7,525 nucleotides of DNA from Bacteroidales bacterium. Its GTDB lineage: Bacteria; Bacteroidota; Bacteroidia; Bacteroidales; UBA932. Under the pieces are notes generated by a model. That model was not told where the DNA came from. It searched no databases and was given only the letters and a program-made list of their open reading frames with translations. Positions 1 to 6,079 of the stretch are shown here, piece by piece. The position numbers and the translations under genes are program-made. Where the stretch lies: the NCBI GenBank assembly GCA_021443625.1, contig JABUTP010000051.1, forward strand, positions 1-7,525. Direction: 5' to 3'. How positions within the stretch are numbered: the first letter of the stretch is position 1; every line of letters begins with the position of its first letter.

Positions 1-582
1 ACGGCTGAGGTCGGTGGCGGTGAGTTCAATGTTGTCAATGAGAATAAGAGGGCTGGTGTTGGCTCCGAAGGTTGTGATACCGCGCACGAAGAAGTCGGTG
101 TTGTCCTGACCCGGCTCTCCGCTTGAAGTATAGGCGATAAGACCCGCCACGTTTCCGGCGAGGGACGTGGTAAGGTCACTGGCCGGCACTTTGAGCACAT
201 CGGTCTTTACAGTGGTGATGGCACCGATTACGCTCTCTTTCTTCTGGGTTCCGAAGGCAACGACCACCGCCTCGTCCAACTCGCTGGCCTGGGTCTTCAG
301 GTAAATCTTGAAATCGGTATTGTCTCCGACCTTGACCTCTTGGGTCACCATACCGATGAAGGAGATTTCCAGAATATCGGTAGGTTTGACTTTCGGCAGC
401 TCGAACCGTCCGTCAATGTCTGCCATGACTCCTCGGGTGGAGCCCTTGACAACTACAGACGCACCGGCGATGGGTTCTTCCGTGCCCTGCTCAAGGACGA
501 CACCCTTCACCGTGATGCTTTGGGCAATGACTGCCAACGGCATCAGTAAAGCTGTCGCCAGGAGAATTAGTTTTTTGTTCAT
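1..582 (-). CDS. SusC/RagA-family TonB-dependent outer-membrane transporter, N-terminal part (3' end outside window)
   Basis: An ATG at 582-580 opens a frame of 194 codons that stays open to the left edge, so only the N-terminus is present; complete family members are about 1,000 residues. Residues 1-20 form a signal peptide (MNKKLILLATALLMPLAVIA, then QS). Residues about 24-97 match the carboxypeptidase-regulatory-like beta-sandwich typical of SusC proteins (VKGVVLEQGTEEPIAGASV; DGRFELP; ISFIGM). A TonB-box-like segment, LDEAVVVAFGTQKKESVIGA, lies at about 102-121. The plug domain starts there and includes SLAGNVAGL, SSGEPGQDNTDFFVRGITTF and SPLILIDNIEL. Known role of the family: TonB-driven import of oligosaccharides or peptides across the outer membrane, usually with a SusD lipoprotein encoded just downstream, which here would lie outside the window. 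The substrate cannot be read from this part. The gene is divergent from the phosphoesterase gene. Confidence 0.95.
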   Translation of the reverse strand, partial: MNKKLILLATALLMPLAVIAQSITVKGVVLEQGTEEPIAGASVVVKGSTRGVMADIDGRFELPKVKPTDILEISFIGMVTQEVKVGDNTDFKIYLKTQASELDEAVVVAFGTQKKESVIGAITTVKTDVLKVPASDLTTSLAGNVAGLIAYTSSGEPGQDNTDFFVRGITTFGANTSPLILIDNIELTATDLSR

Positions 583-649
583 TATATTTTTTGGTTAGAT
601 TATGTCTGTTTGCTAATAGGTTGTTGTTGTAAACAATCCCCTTAAATTG

Positions 650-680
650 CAAATATAGCAAAAATTGCTGTCAATGTGAA
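650..680 (-). promoter_or_regulatory. Candidate Bacteroidales promoter for the SusC-like gene
   Basis: On the minus strand TATATTTG (657-650) matches the Bacteroides -7 consensus TAnnTTTG exactly. A TTC (680-678), one mismatch from the -33 TTG, lies 20 bases upstream of it. Transcription would start around 643, giving a leader of about 60 bases that is A-rich just before the ATG and has no Shine-Dalgarno, as is common in this phylum. The evidence is motif matching only; such matches arise by chance in AT-rich DNA. Confidence 0.5.
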
Positions 681-707
681 GAATGTGCAGGATTTAACCT
701 AAATTTG
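676..707 (+). promoter_or_regulatory. Candidate Bacteroidales promoter for the metallophosphoesterase gene
   Basis: TAAATTTG (700-707) matches TAnnTTTG exactly. A GTG (676-678), one mismatch from the -33 TTG, lies 21 bases upstream. The start point would be near 713-715, leaving a short leader before the ATG at 740. The site overlaps the only in-frame upstream start (GTG at 707), which argues against that start. Its -33 region shares bases with the -33 region of the opposing promoter. Confidence 0.5.
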
Positions 708-739
708 TGATTCAGACAACAAATCCTTACCAATATTGT

Positions 740-2176
740 ATGAACAGTAAAAAACTTTTAGTATATTTTACCCTTTGGGGCATATTTTCTTTTCAAGGTC
801 TTGCCCGGAATAATAATCCGGAAGAAATCGTGCTCTCGATAGGAGTTGTGAGCGATACACATATCGCAGCGCGCGGGGCGGCCTGTGAGAAGTTCCGGAA
901 TGCGCTGCAGCAACTCCAGGCCAAGGCATTGGAGACAAATCCGCAGGGACTTTCGGCAGTATGCATTGCGGGGGACCTTATAAACAACGCCTACCGCGAT
1001 GCCAAGTACTATCCGGAAGAGATTGCCCTGTTCAAAGATTCATACGAGAAAATACTTGATCCCGAGCAGGTGCCGCTGGTTTACTGCACCGGCAACCACG
1101 ATGTGCCCGGGCAGTGGAGGACATCCTCCCTGACAGATGCCCGCAGCCTCAGCAACGGCCTTGGAGAGCGCTATTTCAAAGCAATGGACAAAGGCCTCTC
1201 TCGGCCCGACCTTGACTGCCGCCACTACATCGTGGGAGATTACCACTTTCTGGCAGCCACCCCAACGGGAATGGAAGACGGCAACTCTTCATTCTGCAGC
1301 GATGTCTGCAACTGGCTCGACACCACCCTCCGCTCCCTCACTTGCGTTGCTCCCGACCGGTACGTGTTCGTGCTGGTCCACCCTATGCTTTACGAAACCG
1401 TTTATGGCAGTGACCTCAAACTCGGCACCACGTCGTGGTACACCCGTGACCTTACCCCCATCCTGGAGAAATACCCCCAGACGGTGACTTTCGGCGGACA
1501 TCTGCACTTCCCACTGAACGACCCCCGAAGCATTATGCAGGAGAGTTTCTCCTCCATTGGGTGTGCATCGGTAAGCTATATGGCCATTGAAAACGGCGGT
1601 TACGAAAATATGTCGAGTGCCACAGTGATGAAAGATGCCCATCAGTTCTCGCAAGGGTGGCTCATAGAGATGGACGCATCCGGCAATATGCACCTTACCC
1701 GTATGGATTTTTACAACAATGCTGTCATAGGCGAACCCTTTGACCTGCCCAAGCCCGATGGAATCGCGCATCTCGCAAAATACAGCCGCGCTGCAAGGGA
1801 AGCCGCCAACAGTGCTCCGAAGGCAAATCTGAACATCGGAATAGCATTGACGGAAGGAAACGTCACACTTGATTTCGCTTCGTTTGAAGATGACGAGTTT
1901 GTCCACGACTACACCGTCACCATCTGGGGCGGAGGGGAAATCATAGCCCAAAAACGTATTCTGGCCGACTTCTACCGCCATCCCGACACCAAGGACATGA
2001 TGCCTTCCCACTCCGTGACCTTCGACATTTCAAACTTTGATGAGGGAGGTCTCTACACGGCGGAAATCAAAGCCACCGACTCCTGGGGAGCCTCGGCCTC
2101 GGCCTTCGCCTCCTTCAGAATTGACAAAAAAGGCACATTGAGGCAGAAATCCGCGAAGGCGCCTTCAACAAATTGA
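740..2176 (+). CDS. Exported calcineurin-like metallophosphoesterase with C-terminal beta-rich domain
   Basis: This is a 478-residue protein starting at the ATG at 740. The frame also allows a GTG at 707, but that codon lies in the -7 promoter element and would put eleven residues before a clean signal peptide (about residues 1-22: MNSKKLLVYF, hydrophobic stretch, then LAR). The catalytic domain (about 30-300) shows all five metallophosphoesterase motifs: D39-x-H41 (VSDTHI), G78-D79 (AGDL), G118-NHD (CTGNHD), H214 (VLVHPM) and G253-H-x-H256 (FGGHLHF). These residues bind the two-metal centre in this superfamily, so the enzyme looks active against a phosphomonoester or phosphodiester; the substrate is unknown. 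Residues about 370-465 look like an Ig/FN3-type beta-sandwich (YTVTIWGGG; YTAEIKATDSWG). The protein is probably periplasmic; no lipobox is visible. It is divergent from the SusC-like gene and convergent with the ATPase/nuclease-like gene. Confidence 0.92.
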   Translation: MNSKKLLVYFTLWGIFSFQGLARNNNPEEIVLSIGVVSDTHIAARGAACEKFRNALQQLQAKALETNPQGLSAVCIAGDLINNAYRDAKYYPEEIALFKDSYEKILDPEQVPLVYCTGNHDVPGQWRTSSLTDARSLSNGLGERYFKAMDKGLSRPDLDCRHYIVGDYHFLAATPTGMEDGNSSFCSDVCNWLDTTLRSLTCVAPDRYVFVLVHPMLYETVYGSDLKLGTTSWYTRDLTPILEKYPQTVTFGGHLHFPLNDPRSIMQESFSSIGCASVSYMAIENGGYENMSSATVMKDAHQFSQGWLIEMDASGNMHLTRMDFYNNAVIGEPFDLPKPDGIAHLAKYSRAAREAANSAPKANLNIGIALTEGNVTLDFASFEDDEFVHDYTVTIWGGGEIIAQKRILADFYRHPDTKDMMPSHSVTFDISNFDEGGLYTAEIKATDSWGASASAFASFRIDKKGTLRQKSAKAPSTN

Positions 2177-2183
2177 AAGCGCT
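2158..2183. terminator. Hairpin at the convergent gene junction, possible bidirectional terminator
   Basis: The left arm GGCGCCTTCAA (2158-2168) and right arm TTGAAAGCGCT (2173-2183) pair around a CAAA loop (2169-2172). There are five pairs next to the loop, one C/A mismatch (2163/2178), then four G-C pairs and a terminal G-U pair. The hairpin covers the phosphoesterase stop codon (2174-2176) and lies seven bases past the stop of the opposing gene. Neither side has a strong U tract, so it is not a textbook intrinsic terminator. Its position between converging genes is what suggests the role. Confidence 0.4.
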
Positions 2184-2189
2184 GCCGGA

Positions 2190-3767
2190 CTATTTCACTT
2201 TGGTAACCTTGTACCTCGTCATCCCGCGCTGCCCGGCGTCAAACTCGAGGGCAACGGCATAGATTGGCTTGTTCTGCGCCAGATATGGGGCAAGGTAAGC
2301 CCGATCGGCGATTTGCTGCGTTGCCGCCTCGAGACCGCCGTTATCGGTCATCTTGAGTTCTATAACGAGGATGCAGGTGTCGTAACGGCAGACCAGATCG
2401 ATGCGGCCGGTGGCAGTCTGCTTCTCCTCATCCACGAAGCAACCCGCCAGGTGCATTGCGTTCTTGACGATAAAGCGGAACTTCTCCTCCATCGCATTTG
2501 CCGAGTTGTCCTGCGAGTAGGGTGTGTCGGCCACGAGGGCTTTGAGGTAGTCAAATGCTTCCTCCGCATTGCCATCATAGAGCGACTGCCAGATGCCGTT
2601 GATGTTGGCATCCACGGTCTGCTGAGGTTTCTTTACGAGACGGGGCAAAATCTGCTCGTACATTGCAGTTTTAACCTCGGTATTCGGAAGACCAAGAATG
2701 TAATTTCTGCCTACCGCCCCTTTTATCGTCAGATATCCGGATTGGTAAAGGAACAGCGGCAAGTCATGGCCATTGGCATCCGAATCCTCTATGAAATCCT
2801 TCCGTACGGGTATATTCTCAAATTCTTTTGTGTCCCATCCAATCTTGTCCACCGCATCCATCAACATCTTGGTCCCGCCGGAAGATGCCCAATAATTTCT
2901 GATGCGCATATCGTTGAGGGCATTGATGAGGCTGTACGGATTGTATATGTCTATCCCGTCCTCGCAGAAATGGTAGCCATCGTAGCGGTCTTTGATCGCC
3001 TGATATGTTTGCTCCTCCGTCATTCTCATCTTCTCGGAAAGTTGCATCACATAGGGGCGTAGTGTCGTGTGGGCTTCCTCCTCAGTTATGCCGCAGATTG
3101 CCTGGTACTCCGGCCAGAAGCCGATGACCTTGATGTTGTTAAGCACCGAGAAAATTGACAATCTTGTGAACTTGGTGATGCCCGTCAGGAAGATGAAACG
3201 AATGTATCGACTCTGGGTCTTGAAAACAGCGAAAAAGTCACGATACAACCCTTTTATCCTCTCATGCTCATTTTCATCCCCAAATACTGTATGCTGCAAA
3301 GCATAATCATATTCGTCAACGAGCAGAACCACATTACGCCCGGAAGAGATTTTCTCAATCAGATTATGAAGTCTGTCTCCCGGGAAAGAAGATGCACAAT
3401 TTACAGAATACCGTTCCTCGTATGTTGTCAACAACAAATTCAGTTTGCTCAGAAAAGAATCTGCCGAGATACACCCGCTCAAATCAAACCTCAGCACCTC
3501 GTACTTCTTCCAATCCTTTTCAAGTTCCATTATTTTCAACCCTTCGAACAAATCCTTCTGCCCATTGAAATAGGCCTCGAAAGTAGAAACCAGCAAGGTT
3601 TTTCCGAAACGGCGCGGACGGGAGAAGAATATGACGTCTTCATTGCCATTTGCCATCTGCCATACAAGGTCTGTCTTATCAACATACATCTTGCCCTCCT
3701 CACGAATCACGGAGAATTCCTGAGTGCTGACCGGAAGCGGCTTCAAATCAGATGGTTTCCTAAACAT
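2190..3767 (-). CDS. AAA-ATPase-like / PD-(D/E)XK nuclease-like protein (DUF1703 type)
   Basis: This 525-residue protein matches a family abundant and multicopy in Bacteroidales genomes, pairing an N-terminal AAA-ATPase-like domain with a C-terminal PD-(D/E)XK nuclease-like domain. Typical family features are visible: the opening VDKT (29-32), a shortened P-loop SRPRRFGKT (49-57, with K56 and T57), Walker B VVLLVDEYDYAL (146-157, with D151 and E152), FLTGITKF (193-200), RYDGYHF (261-267), YNPYSLINAL (275-284) and SGYLTIKG (343-350). The nuclease core fits E428 (MEEKF), D457 (GRIDLV) and E470-x-K472 (VIELKM). The length is normal and both halves look intact. The family's biological role is not established; links to mobile elements or defence have been suggested from its domains. 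The first half has more AT-rich stretches than the GC-richer neighbours, compatible with separate acquisition. It has its own promoter-like element and no Shine-Dalgarno. Confidence 0.92.
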   Translation of the reverse strand: MFRKPSDLKPLPVSTQEFSVIREEGKMYVDKTDLVWQMANGNEDVIFFSRPRRFGKTLLVSTFEAYFNGQKDLFEGLKIMELEKDWKKYEVLRFDLSGCISADSFLSKLNLLLTTYEERYSVNCASSFPGDRLHNLIEKISSGRNVVLLVDEYDYALQHTVFGDENEHERIKGLYRDFFAVFKTQSRYIRFIFLTGITKFTRLSIFSVLNNIKVIGFWPEYQAICGITEEEAHTTLRPYVMQLSEKMRMTEEQTYQAIKDRYDGYHFCEDGIDIYNPYSLINALNDMRIRNYWASSGGTKMLMDAVDKIGWDTKEFENIPVRKDFIEDSDANGHDLPLFLYQSGYLTIKGAVGRNYILGLPNTEVKTAMYEQILPRLVKKPQQTVDANINGIWQSLYDGNAEEAFDYLKALVADTPYSQDNSANAMEEKFRFIVKNAMHLAGCFVDEEKQTATGRIDLVCRYDTCILVIELKMTDNGGLEAATQQIADRAYLAPYLAQNKPIYAVALEFDAGQRGMTRYKVTKVK

Positions 3768-3789
3768 AGAGCAAAGACTTGATTGTGTA

Positions 3790-3820
3790 CAAAGATAAAA
3801 ATTATTTGTTGCGAGCTAAA
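3790..3820 (-). promoter_or_regulatory. Candidate Bacteroidales promoter for the ATPase/nuclease-like gene
   Basis: On the minus strand TATCTTTG (3797-3790) matches TAnnTTTG exactly. About 20 bases upstream lies a seven-T run (3824-3818) in place of a clear -33 TTG. The start point would fall about 15-20 bases before the ATG at 3767. The element sits in the 61-base gap behind the GH92 gene, so the ATPase gene could be transcribed on its own although it faces the same way as the mannosidase pair. Confidence 0.5.
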
Positions 3821-3828
3821 AAAATGCA

Positions 3829-6075
3829 TCAGAGTTCAGCCGTCATCACAAAATGGAGGCGGGCGCCGTTTTTGATGTCGTCGTAAGTGATGTTGGTGGT
3901 TTCGTGTCGCTCTCCGTTCAGATAGAACTCCTTGACATAGACCGCCTCGGGTGACCACCCTTCGGTGGTTACCACAATATCGCCCCGGCTGCGGTGCATC
4001 GTAACAGCCGGAAGCGCCGGAGAACCCAACTGATAGACATTGCTTGAGGGACAGGTGGGATAGAACCCCATACAGTTGAATATGTGCCAGGCCGACATCT
4101 GTCCGCAATCGTCATTGCCGCTGAGAGATGCGGGCTGGTTGCCGTAGAAATTATCCACGACGTAGCGCAGCCATTTCTGGCACTCCTCGGGGCGTCCCAG
4201 TTCGTTGTAGAGATAGAGCACTCCGTGGCAGGGTTCGTTCCCGTGCCAATAGCCGCCTACCCTTCCCCATATATCGTGGGCGCCGGGGATATCCTCGGGC
4301 AGTTCAAGTGAAAATAGGGAATCCAGACGGGCCTCGAACAACTCCCTGCCGGTAGCTTCTATCAGACCGGGTACATCGTGAGGCACATACCAGGTGTATT
4401 GCATTGTGAAACCTTCGGTGATGTCCCCCCAACCATAAATGGAATTGGGTCCCTGATAGGCCACGGGAGCGAACGGAGTGCGCCACTGGCTGTCCTCGGT
4501 ACGCCCTCTCATATAGAGGGTTTCGGGGTCTATGAGGTTGCGCCAGTTGCGGCTTCTATTCAGGAAATATTCATAATCCTCCTGATGTCCGAGCGCTTTG
4601 GCGGCCTGGGCTATGCACCAGTCGTCGTAGGCATATTCCAGCGTCTTGGATACCGATTCCTTCTCGAGATTCATTGGAACCCATCCGAGACTGTCATACT
4701 GTGCAATGCAGTCGTAATGGGGGTTGGTGGCGGTGGTCTTCATCGCCTCAAACGCCCTTTCATAGTCGAAACCGGGAAGTCCCTTCACTATCATATCGGA
4801 GATCACGCTGCAGGCGTGGTATCCTATCATACACCACGTTTCGGTGCCGTAGAAACTCCAGATGGGGAGCATCTTCTCCACACTCTGGTCGTAGTGGGCC
4901 AGCATAGAGTTGACCGCCATCGCATTCACCTCCGGCTGCACCAGGCAGAAAAGGGGATGGAGGGCACGGTAGGTATCCCAAAGGGAGAATACCGTCATAT
5001 TGTCAAACCCATCGGATTGGTGGATATTGCCGTCCAGTCCGCGATATCGGCCGTCGGCATCCTCAAAAACGAACGGGTGCAGGAATGCATGATAGACCGA
5101 AGTGTAGAAGGTTCTAAGTGCCTCGTCACTCCCTTCCGCCTCAAATTTGGCGAGTTCACGGTTCCAGCGCTCCCGCCCCTTTGCACAGAGAGAATCGAAG
5201 GTTTCTCCCTCGGTCTCGGCAAGGTTGAGCATCGCCCCGTCGGTTCCGGTGGAGGAGACCGCCGTACGCACAGTAATCTGCTCCCCTTCAGCGGTGTCGA
5301 ACCTTACAACCGCCTGCAGGTTGCTACCCCACGCCTCGTAGGCGCTGCGGAAACGTTTGGTGTTGTAAATGACCTCCCCTCCGTCCTGATAGAACGTGAA
5401 ACTCTTGACGGGCTTTGAGAAGACCGCCGCAAAACTTACGTGGCGCTCGGGGCCCCATCCGTGGACGATTTTTGAACCCACAAGGGTGGAGTCGTTGGCC
5501 CATCTCACATTTGCCCAGACGCAGTCCCAGTAATTGGTGTGGCTCAAATCTATGAGTATGTGGGACGAGGTGGACTCGGGAAAAGTGAAGCGGAAAATGC
5601 CGCTGCGGGTGCCGCCGGTCATCTCAGCCCTGGTGCCGTAGTCAAGCAGATCCACCGAATAGTAATCGGGGGATGCGGTTTCGCGCTCGTGGCTGTAACG
5701 GCTGCGGTATCCCTCATCGGGATTGGCGTGGGTTCCGGGGGTAAGATGCTCCTCCCCCACCGCCGGCATGAACAGGAAATCGCACAAATCGGGAATTCCC
5801 GTGCCGCTCAGATGGGTGAGACTGAACCCCATAATGGTGGGATGGCTGTATTTGTAGCCGGCAGCGGTGTCGTAGTCATCGTTGTCGGTATCGGGACTCA
5901 TCTGTATCCCCCCGAAAGGGACCTGCGCCCCTGGATAAATGTTGCCGAAAGCATCGGTCCCCACAAAGGGGGAGACCAAAGCGGCATAATCGCGCACTTC
6001 AGCGGCCGTTCCGCCGCCGGTGCAGGAAGCCAGAAGGGCACTCCCCGCAAGCAGCACCGCCGTCAGGCGGCACAT
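3829..6075 (-). CDS. GH92 exo-alpha-mannosidase, surface or periplasmic lipoprotein
   Basis: This 748-residue protein is numbered from the ATG at 6075. That start has GGAG seven bases upstream and yields a compact lipoprotein signal MCRLTAVLLAGSALLASC with lipid-accepting Cys18. An upstream in-frame ATG at 6105 (758 residues) lacks a ribosome binding site and overlaps the previous gene by 26 bases. GH92 hallmarks in order: LVSPFVGTDAFGNIYPGAQV (33-52), VPFGGIQMSPDT (52-63), AAGYKYSHPTIMGFSLTHLS (71-90), SLWDTYRALHPL (364-375), TEGFTMQYTWYVPHDVPG (553-570), YWHGNEPCHG (609-618) and GNDDCGQMSAW (653-663). GH92 enzymes are calcium-dependent inverting exo-alpha-mannosidases. By family comparison E554 should be the general acid and D655/D656 should belong to the base site. 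Known family substrates include alpha-1,2/1,3/1,4/1,6-mannosides and mannose-1-phosphodiesters; the linkage cannot be fixed here. The length is typical and no key motif is missing. The gene is probably co-transcribed with the ADP-ribosylglycohydrolase-fold gene just upstream. Confidence 0.96.
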   Translation of the reverse strand: MCRLTAVLLAGSALLASCTGGGTAAEVRDYAALVSPFVGTDAFGNIYPGAQVPFGGIQMSPDTDNDDYDTAAGYKYSHPTIMGFSLTHLSGTGIPDLCDFLFMPAVGEEHLTPGTHANPDEGYRSRYSHERETASPDYYSVDLLDYGTRAEMTGGTRSGIFRFTFPESTSSHILIDLSHTNYWDCVWANVRWANDSTLVGSKIVHGWGPERHVSFAAVFSKPVKSFTFYQDGGEVIYNTKRFRSAYEAWGSNLQAVVRFDTAEGEQITVRTAVSSTGTDGAMLNLAETEGETFDSLCAKGRERWNRELAKFEAEGSDEALRTFYTSVYHAFLHPFVFEDADGRYRGLDGNIHQSDGFDNMTVFSLWDTYRALHPLFCLVQPEVNAMAVNSMLAHYDQSVEKMLPIWSFYGTETWCMIGYHACSVISDMIVKGLPGFDYERAFEAMKTTATNPHYDCIAQYDSLGWVPMNLEKESVSKTLEYAYDDWCIAQAAKALGHQEDYEYFLNRSRNWRNLIDPETLYMRGRTEDSQWRTPFAPVAYQGPNSIYGWGDITEGFTMQYTWYVPHDVPGLIEATGRELFEARLDSLFSLELPEDIPGAHDIWGRVGGYWHGNEPCHGVLYLYNELGRPEECQKWLRYVVDNFYGNQPASLSGNDDCGQMSAWHIFNCMGFYPTCPSSNVYQLGSPALPAVTMHRSRGDIVVTTEGWSPEAVYVKEFYLNGERHETTNITYDDIKNGARLHFVMTAEL

Positions 6076-6079
6076 TCTG

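Noticed and set aside
308..598. 96-codon plus-strand open frame opposite the SusC-like start
   Set aside because: It overlaps the signal peptide and regulatory-like domain of the SusC-like protein on the other strand and shows no protein features of its own.
621..636. Short TTGTT/AACAA inverted repeat in the SusC leader, considered as a riboswitch or attenuator
   Set aside because: There are only about five A/T-rich pairs, and a leader of some 60 bases is too short and unstructured for a known riboswitch class.
1289..2011. 240-codon minus-strand open frame inside the phosphoesterase gene
   Set aside because: It is a shadow of the well-supported plus-strand gene; it has no domain, signal peptide or ribosome binding site.
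2155..2166. Perfect 12-base palindrome GAAGGCGCCTTC near the end of the phosphoesterase gene
   Set aside because: It lies in coding sequence with no second copy and no spacer. It is better explained as partly overlapping the larger hairpin at 2158-2183 than as a protein-binding site.
2313..3062. 249-codon plus-strand open frame inside the ATPase/nuclease-like gene
   Set aside because: It is antisense to a protein with intact family motifs along its whole length, and its own translation matches no family I recognise.
3818..3824. Seven-T run (minus strand) just after the GH92 stop, considered as an intrinsic terminator
   Set aside because: No convincing GC-rich hairpin precedes it. It also falls where the -33 region of the next gene's promoter is expected.
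4378..5418. 346-codon open frame on the plus strand inside the GH92 gene
   Set aside because: It is antisense to a frame with continuous GH92 motifs. Its translation has no recognisable domain, and GC-rich coding DNA commonly leaves the opposite strand open.
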